From Norana najaformis (taxonomy: Eukaryota; Annelida; Clitellata; Crassiclitellata; Hormogastridae), in NCBI GenBank assembly GCA_964023275.1, contig OZ029918.1, forward strand, positions 18,704,361-18,768,360: a stretch of 64,000 nucleotides of DNA, given 5' to 3'. Shown in pieces: positions 24,953-36,313 of this stretch (positions within the stretch are counted from its first letter, which is position 1; each line of letters starts with the position of its first letter). A program made the translations under genes and the position numbers. The notes below the pieces were generated by a model. The model searched no databases and had not been told where the DNA came from. It was given only the letters and a program-made list of their open reading frames with translations.

Positions 24953-25616
24953 AATTACAATATCACATATACCTAGACTTGAGCTTAGTGTTTGATCAAC
25001 TCTTGTATTCACAGACCTCTAACTAGTAAAAAAGCTCATGCAAGACCATAAAAGAACCCAAACATCAAAAGGGCTATTCATAACAAGTCTAAATATGGAG
25101 AGAATTGGGGTCCTGAAGTGAGTTGAGAGTTGCTTTTCAACCTGCAGTTACTTCGACTGGGATTCACATAACACAGTAAGAGGCTGATAACGGAGCAGAC
25201 AACAACCAGAGGCCAACTGCAATATAGGGTTTGGGAGTCATTCAACTCCAAGGTTCAGTGCAAAGGAAAGTGCGCCAAGAGAATCTGAGCTCCGAGATCT
25301 TTGATGACAAAGTCTTGGGATGCTATAGGAAACAGAAAGAGGCCATTGGGTAAGCTTTGTTCAGTAAAGTTCTAAACTAAGAAGCCCTCGCCGTCAATGA
25401 GCCACGGTCAACATCATCATCCTGTCATCACTACGCCATTCCATTTATCATGCCTCATTCCACCCATCCCTGGGGTACATTGTTTTGTGTTAATAATTAG
25501 TTCAAACTTTAAACTTCCAAGCTCTTTATCTAATGTACAGAACTGCAGAATATCACTCATACCTTATACCTTTAATATTAATTAATAGTAACTTTGACAT
25601 TGTTCAAATCAAGCTA
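24953..25616. other. SMG6 intron with an unclassified dispersed repeat
   Basis: No gene is visible. Positions 25090-25330 share blocks with the reverse strand of 31285-31440, for example GAGATCTTTGATGAC followed by AAGTCTTGGGATGCT. Confidence 0.45.
25090..25330 (+). repeat. Unclassified dispersed repeat, copy 1
   Basis: It shares an AATATGGA(G/T)AGA block and a roughly 42-base TCTGAGC...GGGATGCT block with the reverse strand of 31285-31440. The two copies appear about 85-90% alike over the shared blocks, by eye. No termini or coding capacity were seen. Confidence 0.5.
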
Positions 25617-25626
25617 CATTTTAACA

Positions 25627-26321
25627 CATGACCTGTCAAAAGCACCCACAACAAAAGTGCCCCAACAAATGAGCCCTGACATTTGTGCATAAACTTCCTG
25701 ACAAATGCCCCCCAACAGAAGCACCAACGTTTCATTTTAAAGATTATAATGAATAGTATAAGACTTCTAGCTTAGTTTGACTTGCAACCTTTGTATTTGA
25801 TATATGATCTATGTGAAGCACAATTCAAGAACAAATAATTCTGTTGAAGGGTGGCATCGCACGTTCCAACCAACTGTCGACTGCCATCACCCAATGGTCT
25901 ACAAACTAGTAGAACATTTATGCTCTGAACAGGATTTTGTTCAACAAAGACTAGAGCGTTACTTGGCAGGGGAGGTCAGACAGCCTGCCACAAAGAATAA
26001 ATATATCCAATTAAATCGTCGAATACAGGCTGTAACACAAACTTACAGAAAAGTTCTAATCACTATCTTCAGAGGATTTCTTACAATTTGGAAGTATGAT
26101 GGTTTAATATTTTATAAATAGTTAAACCAACATGCATAATGACATAGGCCTACTGCTTTTAAAGAAAAAAATTCTATTAGGTGAATGCGTTTTTACATAA
26201 GTATTATTTTAGCATGCCTGTTATTTTATTTAAAATCTTTTGGGGGGCCCTTTTGTCGGGGTGCATTTGTAGGGGTGCATTTGTTAGGGCACATTTGTCA
26301 GAGGTGGTTTTGATGGTGCAC
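25627..26321 (+). mobile_element. Small MULE (Mutator-like) transposon
   Basis: A 10-base target duplication CATTTTAACA (25617-25626 and 26322-26331) flanks it, as expected for Mutator-like elements. The ends are inverted (TGACCTGTCAAAAGCACC on the left, TGCACCATCAAAACCACC on the right in reverse) and continue into short subterminal repeats of the form ACAAATG(C/T)(A/G)CCCC. A frame at 25804-26121 encodes NNSVEGWHRTFQ, LVEHLCSEQDFVQQRLERYL and NRRIQAVT, the region after the MULE catalytic core. The core itself is absent. Confidence 0.85.
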
Positions 26322-26331
26322 CATTTTAACA

Positions 26332-26584
26332 TAATTACTGAGCATTATGCTAAATGACTTCGAAGGTCCCAACTGTTTAGCTAAAGGGATTTCAAAGACT
26401 GCAATTATCAGGGAAAACACAGCATAAATATAGCTCCTTTTATGGACCTATCAGAAGTACTGCACTGATGGAAATCTAACTGATGTAAAAAGATGCACAT
26501 TGAAAAAGTAAGTTAAGCACAGTAAAATAACACAGGATGTTTATGCAAATGAGTCTGTTCCTAAAGGATGGTACAACACAGCAG
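26332..26584. other. SMG6 intron sequence, nothing recognised
   Basis: Neither strand shows a coding match or repeat here. Confidence 0.35.
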
Positions 26585-26800
26585 AAAGTATTCATTTGAT
26601 GAGATCCTTGCCCAACCATGTCCTTTCATAACGATATTCTGCATGCCTTACTGTCCAGTGCACTGCTCTGTACTCTGCACCAAACCATGGTGTGAGATGA
26701 CTGCTTGAGATGCAAATCGTTTGTAACAGCTGTAATTCATCAATGATGATGCATAGAGTTGAATCATGAAGATCACACTTTTCATATATGTCCATTGACT
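26585..26800 (-). mobile_element. L2/CR1-type LINE fragment, linker before the reverse transcriptase
   Basis: The reverse strand reads HLTPWFGAEYRAVHWTVRHA followed by EYRYERTW. L2/CR1 ORF2 proteins have PWF...R..K...R.AER.WR between endonuclease and reverse transcriptase. No stop breaks this short frame. The fragment has no visible ends. Confidence 0.5.
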
Positions 26801-26984
26801 GAGCGAGGAATCTTAGGCAATTTTAGTAAAAGAATTTAGTATAAAAATCATGAAACTGTTGAAAATTCAGTATAAAATGCAAGATTCCAATTATAGAACA
26901 CTGTGCACAGCTCAAGACAGCTAGTGCTGAAGTGGAGTTATTGATCTGAGCAGAGTGCATAAGTGTAAATAAGATCCAAACTCA

Positions 26985-27175
26985 CTGAAGTGAAACCCAA
27001 AGTCCCAACCTGCTGTCAAGGTGATGAAGTAATGATCATCTGTATCATATGCAACAGACATGGTAGGAGGTAAACGAGCCATGATTTCTTCTTCATCCAT
27101 GGAACAAATGGTATTTTTGTGCATAACAGTTAGTACAGTTTCCTTGGGATGGTATCTACTGCAAATTGATTGATA
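26985..27175 (-). mobile_element. L2-like LINE fragment, decayed reverse transcriptase
   Basis: The peptide YHPKETVLTVMHKNTICSMD, then SVAYDTDDH, aligns along its length with FHSTESALLAVHND, IMCSMDKGK and SAAFDTVDH of the L2-like copy at 2727-4780. It could be mistaken for a host exon, since the frame is open for 98 codons, but it has no convincing splice pair. Confidence 0.65.
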
Positions 27176-27943
27176 AAAGAGGAAAAAGAATGGGATAAGA
27201 GGTGTCAGTACAAGCAATAGAAAAGCAGCAATTTCCTAAAAAATTTGATAAGCAAGTAAATTTAACATTTTCTCAATTTAAGTGCTCTGGACATAATGAA
27301 ATTATTATTTTGTGCCATTTAGTTAATTGTAAACTTTGGACTTGAGAGGCATGGTACGAACATACATGCATACCAGTACACCCACACATACATACATACA
27401 TAGATGCAAATATACAGGCATGCACACATACATTATGATCTTACATTGCATGACAGCCAGTGAAATGTATGTCGCACATAATCAGATATACACACTAAAT
27501 ATTGCCCTGTAGCTGGAGATCATGGATTCATTTACTGAATAAAGAATAAAATTTTGCCAGAAGCCACATAAACTGTATGGAAAAGTTGTCTGGTTGTTCG
27601 AATCTCTTATATTTGCACTTCTGCAAAAAGATACTTCAAACTCAGATAGCAATCTTAAGTAATCTTAAATTATAAATGCTCACACTTTCAAAAAAACAAT
27701 GCAGGCAAATGACAGCAAAACAGTTTAATGGCAGCTAACTGTAAATCATACCAGTTTCTAAATAAAACTATGCATTTTAATACAGTGCTTTGAAAAGAAA
27801 ACTAACACCATTTATTTTGCACATGGCATCAGTCAACAATGTATCAAAACTGACTCTCAAATACAGCCAATGCTAGCAGGTCAGTTTGATGAGACTATGC
27901 AGGATGAGCAGAATCAGCCAAAATTAATCACATTGCATTGCTA
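27176..27943. other. SMG6 intron; (CATA)n-rich patch
   Basis: A loose CATA/CACA tract lies at about 27355-27440. Nothing else is recognised up to the TTAA that precedes the piggyBac relic. Confidence 0.5.
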
Positions 27944-27947
27944 TTAA

Positions 27948-28210
27948 CTGTTTCAATGTGACAGGTGCAAAATTTCCAACATCAGAAAACTTTCCACATG
28001 CACCACGGTGAAAATTTGTGAAATTATAGGTGCACTTATTAAGGCGATTGGAAGTTAGGAAACCAGCATTCCTCCTATGTAAATAAGTTCATTGAGAGGG
28101 TCATAAACAAGCTAAAATTTTCCTAGTGGTTATTTATACACATGTGGAACGGTTGTGCAGATATAAAACCAAAAAGATCTGTTTCATTTTATGACTGCAT
28201 TTTACAACCA
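27948..28210 (+). mobile_element. piggyBac 5' terminal relic
   Basis: Starting right after TTAA (27944-27947), about 200 bases align with the left end of the piggyBac at 56599. Shared blocks include GAAGTTAGG, CCTATGTAAATAA, GGTTATTTATACACATGTGG (GGTTGTTTGTACACACGTGG there) and GAGATAT-like sequence. Most differences are C to T or G to A, many at CpG positions of the younger copy, so this is an old methylation-decayed copy. No right terminus was identified with confidence. Confidence 0.7.
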
Positions 28211-29379
28211 CTAAAGCAAATGAAGACCATATTTGGCACATGATTTTCAGTAATTTGCAGTCAAATAAAGAGTTAATTTTGAAGGCTTTCACGAATTCGT
28301 GCGCAGCAGGACTGTGATTAGTGTTCATACTAATCATTTATTGAACTTATCAAACGAAAATAAGATACTAGCAGCTATGAAGGGTGACGCTGTGGCGCCT
28401 AGATGCCAGCCTCTGCCAGAGGCTGATTAAAAAAATTTACAAAAGGGGTCAGCCTGCTCATTGATACTATAGATTCATCAGGGTCTGATATATTTTTGTA
28501 GTTTTATAAAAAAAATTGCTAGTTCAGATCGCTGCTGAACCTAAACATTATATACCAAATGCAGCGCTCCAAGCACTAAGCTAGCAATGCTCGGATATAA
28601 ACAAAGGGGACATGTGTGGATTTCTCTCTTCTGCTCTAAGGAATTGTTAAATGACTTTGAGATAGTTACTGGATGACAACTTTACCAAGAGATGCAAGCT
28701 TGAGATCTACTATGCTAAGCAAAAGTTAGAGATGATATTGCAGTCTTTTTACCCAAATGACAATTTAGGTGAAAATTATATATATTTGCCAAAACATAAC
28801 CATATGTGAAGTTCGACTGCTGATCACTAATGTGACTGATCGCTGTTTGCATACCACACTGATTGTGAAATGAACATTAAGGAAAGCAATGATGCATTCA
28901 AAAAAGGTGGTTTTTCCTACCAAAACAGCCATGACAGACAGTTGACAAAACTTTAGCATAAACTGTGACCTAATAATAACTGAAGAAACACTATATATTG
29001 CTACACTGTACTCATTTAAAACAATGACAGCAAGTAAAAAGACAATATGATCAAGCACATCTGCCATACCATCACATTTCACTTGTCACATATAAAAATA
29101 CAAAAATATGTAAACAATTATAACACATATTTGTTCACAATTCACTTGTAAATAAATTTCATGTTTATACTTTAACCTTATCTTCAGTAGTTGCAGAAAT
29201 ATAAATTTTTTTCCTGAATGGGTGAATTGGAACAAAATCCCCAAAATTTCTGGCTGGGGCCAGAACAAGAGCTAAAGTATAAGGCATGCAGAAGTTTAAC
29301 AACCGAATGATTGCCTCAACTGATTGTTGAACAGAAATTATGATCCAGAGCTCTAGTAGTTACCAGTACACAGCCACAC
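28211..29379. other. SMG6 intron sequence, nothing recognised
   Basis: A 105-codon reverse frame at 28765-29082 has no family resemblance that I know and a hydrophobic, low-complexity look. It has no acceptor-donor pair in phase with SMG6. Confidence 0.35.
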
Positions 29380-29525
29380 CTTTTCGAATTGCATTTTCTG
29401 TTGCAAACATGTTGATAGTCATAAGCTGCAGCAGTCGTATATATCCGATTGGCGAGGGAGAATGATGGATCAAAATCTGAAATTCTTTAAGCATTCGACC
29501 AACAGACTCTGGAAATGTTTCCATC
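29380..29525 (-). CDS. SMG6: SMG6 exon, METFPESVGRMLKEF helices
   Basis: The exon encodes METFPESVGRMLKEFQIL and then SPSPIG and LLQLMTINMFA, matching the helical region of SMG6 (METFP...VLKEFQVLLQHSPSPIG...LQLMTINMFAV in the human protein as I recall it). One base completes the Gly codon from the previous exon and one base of the next codon follows. The acceptor is ctcttttag and the donor gtgtgg, a weaker but valid GT. Confidence 0.95.
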
Positions 29526-29757
29526 CTAAAAGAGCACAAAACAGAATGAAATGATGTTTTTCAGAACCAAATTCCATTTCTGCTTGTTAAAACACTGAGC
29601 AGAAAACCCTCTTTAGCACACACACATACATATAATTTGATGGGTCGATTGAAGCATAATAATGAATTACTTGACAGATTACTCAAATACGGCATGGCTC
29701 CTGAAAAACCTATAATGTAAAATAATAACTGACCAAGTCAATGAGTTGTATAACAAT

Positions 29758-30530
29758 TGTAGCGATCCTCCCTTTAATTTGCATTTGTATTTGTTGAACT
29801 AAGATGAGAACAGCTTACTTACCTACTCAGTTAGTGTATAGTAGTTTAGTGTAGCTTGTTTGTAGTGGTAGATCTGTGTACAGAGCTTATAGATAGGATA
29901 GTTCTGTAGGCAGGCCAGATCAATAGTTAGACTATAGAACATGGCCAGCTTCAGTAGGAATATAGACCTAATGAATTGTATGGGTGGTAGTGCCACATCA
30001 GCATGGTGGATTATAGCCTATACGATGATCTACAAAGGACTGATCTGGTATGGTGATAGAATTCAGAAAATTGAAGCCTGGAATGTCAAGAGCTCATCTT
30101 GTAGGAGGGAAGCGATTAAATTTTCTCTATTAATTGGTTTAGTCAGATTAGTGGCTGGCCTGAAGTAGTTGTAGAATGAGATAAATTTAGTTACATGATA
30201 TGAACCAAACCATACTATCTTGACTATTAGTTAATTTCCATAATAAAACTTTTAAAACCATACTATTAGTTTGAACGAGCCATCATTTCATCAAGATCAA
30301 ATTCGTTTAATTTGAAATTGATAAGTGCTTGGGACAGATGTATATTGACAGAAGTTTTAGTCATTTGCATGTACCCTTTCCCAAGGGCTTATAAAAACTT
30401 GTAAGAAGCTTTCCATTAAAGCTTTCCAAGAGTGGTCATACCTCTAGGGATTGTGATACAAGTTACAATCTGACAGTAAGGTCAAACTTACAAAGGGTAC
30501 AACCGGTAGTAGCCCAAAAGGACTACTACA
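29758..30530. repeat. LTR-like segment (possible solo LTR fossil)
   Basis: The segment starts TGTAGCGATCC and ends GACTACTACA, so both ends fit TG...CA with short inverted TGTAG/CTACA termini, as in LTRs. It contains AATAAA and a TATAAAA-like block. No matching short target duplication is seen, and no internal virus-like coding lies beside it. It occupies most of a 1.06-kb SMG6 intron. The call rests on termini alone and is uncertain. Confidence 0.3.
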
Positions 30531-30587
30531 TTAGAAAAATTACCAGTACAACAATCACACAGATAATTTACCTAAAAAATTTCTTAC

Positions 30588-30649
30588 CCAATTTTTGTAA
30601 AAAGCTTTCCATGAACATGAAGAAAACTCAACACAAATCTTTTGTTTAA
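30588..30649 (-). CDS. SMG6: SMG6 exon, LNKRFVLSFLHVHGKLF
   Basis: This 62-base micro-exon is easy to miss. It reads LNKRFVLSFLHVHGKLFTKI followed by the first two bases of a Gly codon. The family sequence is LNKRFILSFLHAHGKLFTRIG. The acceptor is tttctttttcag and the donor gtaaga. It fits exactly in phase between the 44-kb and 29.5-kb exons, across a 13.4-kb intron that contains the Gypsy fossil and several LINEs. Confidence 0.95.
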
Positions 30650-31487
30650 CTGAAAAAGAAAACAAAACATACTTTATTATTAAACACATTAGACACACGG
30701 TAATCACATTTATCTGGCACATAAACTGAGTGTGTACTAGTTCACTACAGCATGTGTGAAGGCTAAGTGCTCTGTCTGGCTTTGGGGAATTCAGAGCCAC
30801 ACAATTCAGATAAGTAAATTCAAAGTACAGAACTAGAAGGCCTTTTGGTGCTGGAAATTTGCAGCAGGCAATTCAGTATGAGCAATTTTGGCAGGCAATT
30901 CAGCACAGTTGCAAATTTGAAGCGAGGCAGTGGTGATATTTCACAACTGATAACTACAGCCTGATGGATCTCCTTATTAACCAACTGGGACTTACAAGGC
31001 TGATACAAGAATAATGCTTGAACACAATAGGAAGGAAATCAAAGTTACTAAGATCTCTGGTATATATGCAAAAAGCTACAAGTATTACTGATTTAAACAA
31101 TAGATAAAACATCACAAGTTCAAAATTCAATTAAGCATATAACACAATACTGTGGACCCCTGAAACGGACAGAGAAATTCGTGGCGACAAAGCAGAGCCA
31201 GGATGATGACAAAGTCAACTTTAGAGGGTTGACAGCAAAGGCTTTTTAATATGAATAGTCAGAACTTTTATCATGAATAGTCCCACAAGCATCCCAAGAC
31301 TTGGTCATCAAAGATCTCAAGGCTCAGATACACTTAGCATTGATCTGGCATCCCTTTAGGATTCATCAGTTTGTTGTCTTATTTACTGACCCAAAGACTT
31401 GTAGGACACCCAACTCTATCCATATTTTGCAGTCAGAAGAAATTATGAACTAAACTCCAAACTGAACTGTCTTCTTAGAAGTAACTA
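30650..31487. other. SMG6 intron with second copy of the dispersed repeat
   Basis: Positions 31285-31440 carry the reversed copy of the repeat at 25090-25330. I recognise nothing else before the LTR. Confidence 0.45.
31285..31440 (-). repeat. Unclassified dispersed repeat, copy 2
   Basis: In reverse it reads AATATGGATAGAGTTGGGTG and, further on, GAGATCTTTGATGACCAAGT, matching the copy at 25090-25330. It ends close to the Gypsy fossil's LTR, but no relation between them is evident. Confidence 0.5.
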
Positions 31488-31964
31488 TGTGTCATGATAC
31501 CGAGTTGCATCGAACGGGAAGTCTTTTATTAATTAACTGAGACGTAACGAAGACCAAAAAATAAAGTCCAACAATAGTTCAGTAGTTCTGCAAAGTTCAA
31601 CCTCGACTGAAGAGTACGGCTTGGTCTCTCTTATCGAGTCACTTTACCCCCTATTTAAACCAGTCTGACAATCCCTTGACAATCCGTGGTGAATCTGTCT
31701 CGCACTCTATCACATCAGGCGAGTGTCCAACCTCGATTGAAGAGTATGGCTCGGTCTCTCTTATCGAGTCATTTTCCACCCTATTTAAACTAGTCTGACA
31801 ATCCCTTGACAACCCCTGGTGAATCTGTCTCACACTCTATCACATCAGGTGAGTGTCCAAATGTCCCGCCAATGGTGCACCTCCAGCTACCATCAGTGAA
31901 CACCAGAGGGCACCAACGGACACACATGCCGAAGATGACAACACGTGAGGCAAGGAACGTGACA
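31488..31964 (-). repeat. 3' LTR of the Gypsy fossil
   Basis: In the element's sense it begins TGTCACGTTCC and ends CATGACA. It is about 145 bases longer than its partner, mainly because a block of about 130 bases (CCTCGA...GAGTGTCC) is present twice in tandem. Shared blocks with the other LTR include AGTTCAGTAGTTCTGCAAAG and ACCATCAGTGAACACCAGAG. Confidence 0.9.
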
Positions 31965-32109
31965 CCTCCTCCCTCAAGAGGATGCTCCCGACTGTTAATG
32001 GACGGGACATCCACATGTCTCGATCCTTTTGTCGTCGAAGCTCGTTCGACCCATAACAATCAGGAACAACTTGCAACACAAATAAGCAAAACACTTAATA
32101 CATAATCTA

Positions 32110-33211
32110 TATATTCTACTTATATAACACCCCGGTGAGCCCACTCTGCCATATTTACATTAATCTGGCCTCAACCGGGTTAGGACATCAGCAGCAATAT
32201 TTAATTTGCCTGCATAACTTCAAAACTCTTGCAAAGCTAAAGCCCAATGCATTAGTTTCGCGCTTCTAGGCGCACTCTCTATTAAGTACATTAGCGGGTT
32301 GTGGTCTGAATAAACGGTAAGTCTGCCATCCCAAACCCAATTTCGAAACTTGCGTAGGCGTCCACATATAACTGAAAAGGTAGGGATAAATCAATTATCC
32401 TTAAGCGGTCAGTAGTAGCTTTAATCAAAGCTGCTTTCAACTCATTAAAAGCAAGCTGTTCTGATGGTCCCCAGGGTAATTTACTCCTTACCCATTTTCC
32501 CGTGAGGTCAGTTAAGACGATTAGCTATGGCTGCATAATTAGGTATATGATCTCGAAAGTACCCGAAAAATCCTAATACCTGCCGTACTTGTGATTTAGT
32601 GTCTGGGAGACCTTTAGGTCACATACGGCAGCAACCTTTTCAGGATCCGCTCGCCTCATACTAGAACCTACTATATCACCACAAAATTTCACTTCAGGCA
32701 AGGCGAATCTACATTTACTTAATTTAAGGGTCAAACCACATTCTCTAATTCTTTGCAAGAATTGTCTAAGATACCTCAAGTGCAAATTCTGGTGTAATTC
32801 TCTCAAATATTCAACCGGTGTTTTACCTATGTTTAATGGAAATTCACGTTCACCACACCACATTTCTTTCAAGACAGACAAAGGTCCCCGGGGCAATCAT
32901 CCAAAGGCCAACATCCATGGTGCTACCCCAGTTGTTTCATTTGGAATCTCTTGTAGTGCCCATATAACAAATCCCAAATATTTACACCATGACTTCGTAT
33001 GGTCCACAGCCATTTTAGCGATAGACAACTTGACTGTACCCACCATGCGTTCAACCAGTCCAGTAGCTTGCAGATGGTAACAAGTACTGAATCTAGGACT
33101 GTAGCCCATACGTTTCATAAATTCCCTATTCAATCGGGATGAAAAGTTGGTAGCAGTGTCGCTCGATACGACATAAGCAACCCCAAACACATGAATAAAG
33201 ACATTAAACAA
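32110..33211 (-). pseudogene. Integrase, then reverse transcriptase/RNase H pieces of the Gypsy fossil
   Basis: Reading the reverse strand, integrase core comes first (AYVVSSDTATNFSSRLNREF, GLVERMVGTVK, NETTGVAPW), then its C-terminal RGPLSVLKEMW block. Reverse transcriptase sequence (GLTLKLSKCRFALPEVKF, ADPEKVAAV) and RNase H-like sequence (LTVYSDHNPLMYLI, NIAADVLTRL) follow. The order IN before RT-RH is the reverse of ordinary Ty3/Gypsy. The region is broken in several places. Confidence 0.8.
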
Positions 33212-33530
33212 TCACATATAACTTTGGCTGTTACAGATTGCAGTGAAAGGCTGCTGGGTACCACATTGCGCTAGCTACCAAAATCAAACAATAGTTAAAG
33301 GTGCACTTATTACCAGTAATAGGCCCAAGCATGTCCATAAACCAATGATCAAAAGCAGTCTCTGCTCAGGATATAGGCTGTATCGGAACCCGATCCCGAA
33401 AGGTCATATGTGCCTTTTTTTGACAAATTTTGCAGTTTTCATAATATTGCTCTCCATATTTATTTATGGTACCCCAAAAAAACTGAGACGAATGCGTTGG
33501 CAGGTTGTTTTAGGACCTAAGTGACCCCCC

Positions 33531-34529
33531 TTTTGCTTTTGATAGCAGAAATGTATAGCAAACAGACGGCGAAGGTAAAAATTGGAGGCTTATTGTCAAG
33601 TGGGTTTAGAATAAAAAGCGGAGCGAGACAGGGATGTGTGATTTCACCAACTTTGTTTAACATATTATCCGAAATGGTTATGAGGAATGCTCTAGAGGGA
33701 TACAAAGGAGGTATTCAAATTAGAGGAAGAAGGATAACAAATCTATGTTATGCGGACGATATAGTGTTAATGGCAAGCACAGAAGCGGAATTGCAGGACT
33801 TGGTGTCTTGATTGGATAGAGAGGGCCGAAATAGGGGCTGGAGATCAATATGGGGAAAACAAAATGCATGGCAATGGCAGGTGCACAATGTAACATCAAG
33901 GTGCAAGATATCAGGATAAAACAAGTGGTCGCGTTCGCATACTTGGGATCGCTCGTGACAGAAGATGCTGAGTGTAGTGGGGAGATAAGAGTAAGAATTG
34001 CAAGAGGTCAGGGAACGGGAGCAGAACTGATGAAATTGTGGAAGTGCCATAACATAAAAGTACCCACAAAGTTAAAATTAATGAAGACGCTTATTTGGCC
34101 AGTAATGATGTACGGATGTGAGAGCTGGACAATCAAAAAGAGGGATGAGGATAGAATTAGGGCATTTGAAATGAAGTGCATACGGAAAATACTTAGAATA
34201 TCATGGACAGAAAAAAGAACAAATGAGTGGGTGCTAGAGACGGCTGGTGTAGAAAGGAGTCTACTTGAATCAATCAAAAGAAGAAAGATGTCGTACTTCG
34301 GACACATAGTGTCAGGGTGACTGCTTGGAGAAGGAGATCATGCAAGGAACAGTTCCGGGAGCAAGAGCAAGAGGAAGACCAAGGAAGAGGTGGATGGACA
34401 ACATCGGCGAATGGTCCGGTATAGCCACAGAGAAGTTGCTGAGAGGAACCGAGGATAGGAGTGGATGGAAAAGAATCGTCTACAACGCGACCAACCCTCG
34501 TACCGAGGACGGTTGAAGAGAAGAGAAGA
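33531..34529 (+). mobile_element. RTE-clade LINE, copy D1, inside the Gypsy fossil
   Basis: An 8-base target duplication GACCCCCC (33523-33530 and 34530-34537) brackets it. The copy starts inside the reverse transcriptase (LIAEMYSKQTAKVKIGGLLS), has GARQGCVISPTLFNILSEMV and CYADDIVLMAS (CYADD for RYADD), one stop, then YGCESWTIKKRDEDR, EMKCIRKILRISWTEKRTNE, YFGHIV, a frameshift, RGRPRKRWMDNI and the C-terminus NPRTEDG. The tail is a GAAGAGAAGAGAAGA run. It lies opposite to the Gypsy's own orientation and is younger than it. Confidence 0.9.
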
Positions 34530-34825
34530 GACCCCCCAATTCATGTCCCATTTCCAAAACTTGACCTCTCCTACACAATGGTAAGCATAATTGGTTGAAC
34601 CTTCTCTCCTACACAATGGTAAGCATAATTGGTTGAACCTTTGTCCCAACATTAATAGCCCATCCTTATAAAAGAATCCACCCTTCCCTCGTGAAGCTAA
34701 TGCCCGTGCACTACGAAGCGTATTATCACTCTTTTGCTCGCGTATTAACTCTTCCACAGAGGCAAGCTTTGAATCATTCACAGGCGGCGCACTTCTCTCC
34801 TGTGAGTCGACATATGCTGTCATAT

Positions 34826-36174
34826 TTACTTTATTCCCAATAGGCCTAACCTCTTGCATATGTCATCATCACCACTGTTATCAATTATTTCACTAACACT
34901 ATCCCGGATTTCAGCCGTCTTATCCATACTCTTATTGGGACAAACACTTCCCAGTCGTTTTGTAACATTACACTGAGAATCGGTATTCCGTAATTGTTCA
35001 ACCATGTCTGCAGTAATCACTAATGGATCATTGACCTCTTCGGATACCACGCCCAACATTGGTATCCAACGTTGACATTGTTTATCATCTACCTCAGCCT
35101 TACAATTATGGTCTAGGCTAAGGTACAGCCTAACAGGTTTAGCCTCAACAGGCACCCCAACAATGCCTTGTAAAGTTATAGATCCTAGGGGTTCACCATC
35201 TCCAAGGTTATTAATAGTGCTGGGTTTTGCAAATGCCACTTCAGCACCTCCATCTTCTAATGCAGAAATTACCTGAAAACTTTTACCTGGTTCACCAGCA
35301 ACACGAACATTAAGATAGTGTAACTTTGCATAACATGCACCCTCTTGAATATCTATCCTCTGATCGGGATTGATTGCTCCAGTTACTACTACTTCATTAA
35401 CAACAGATACCACATTTGTATTGGTGCCCGCAGATGCTCCAGCACTGGGGGCCTGATGACGTTGGGGTTCGCGCCTCTTGTGTAAGCCCCCATTGCAGAA
35501 CCTCCTCATGTGAAGCAGATTTGGCAGAACTATATAAGCCATTCCCTCTACATCTGTCAGCCGTGCAAGTATTTACCCGGCGTGTCCCGTTAGGCGCTGC
35601 GGGTCGAAACCCCTATACTTTGATTCTCAGTGCATTCAGCCCTCAAATGAGAAAAACTCCCACAAATAAAACAACTTGAGAACCGGTATTTCGTAACTGT
35701 TCAAACCATGTCTGCTGTAATCACTAATGGATCATTGACCTCTTCAGATACCACACATAACATTGGTATCCAACCGTGACATTGTTCATCATCTACCTCA
35801 GCCTTACAATTATGGTCTAGGCTAAGGTACAGTCTAACAAGTTTAGCCTTAATGGGCACCCCAACAATGCCTCGTAAAGCTATAGATCCTAGGTGTTCAA
35901 CATCCCCAAGGTTATTAATAGTGCTGGGTTTTGCAACCACTACTCCAGCACCTCCATTATCCATTGCGGGAAATACCTGAAAACCTTTACCCGGTTCATC
36001 AGCAACACGAACATTAAGATAGTGTAACTTTGCAAAATCATAACATACACCCTCACAAATATCTGTCCTCTTATCAGTATTGATCGCTCCCATTACTACC
36101 ACTTCATTAACAACAGAAACCACATTTGTATTGGTGCCTGCAGAAGCTCCAGCACTGGAGGCCTGATCACACAT
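34826..36174 (-). pseudogene. Protease-like region of the Gypsy fossil, tandemly duplicated
   Basis: Two related blocks (34950-35542 and 35701-36174) share SAGASAGTNTNVVSVVNEVV, then LHYLNVRVA, DGGAEV or NGGAGV, and LYLSLDHNCKAEVDD. The placement between gag and integrase and the A(L/M)(E/D)(D/N)GGA motif (in place of the usual D-S/T-G-A) suggest a retropepsin-like domain, which is inference. The doubling is a local tandem duplication of about 0.65 kb. Confidence 0.55.
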
Positions 36175-36313
36175 TGGGGCTCGCTCCTCTTGTAATCTCC
36201 CGTTGAGGAACCTCCCCAGGAGAAGCAGACTCGGCAGAATTATGCAAGCCCTTCCCTCTATACCTGTTAGTTTTGCAAGTATTTACCCGGCATATCCCGT
36301 TAGTTGGTGCGGG

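Noticed and set aside
26921-27217. 98-codon reverse frame that looked like an SMG6 or nested-gene exon
   Set aside because: Its residues align along their length with the FHSTES to SAAFDTVDH part of the L2-like reverse transcriptase, so it is LINE debris.
28765-29082. 105-codon hydrophobic reverse frame as a possible membrane protein
   Set aside because: No family resemblance, no splice pair, and AT-rich composition that often yields such frames.
31806-32105. 99-codon plus-strand frame at the LTR
   Set aside because: It runs across the LTR and its boundary; LTR sequence explains it.
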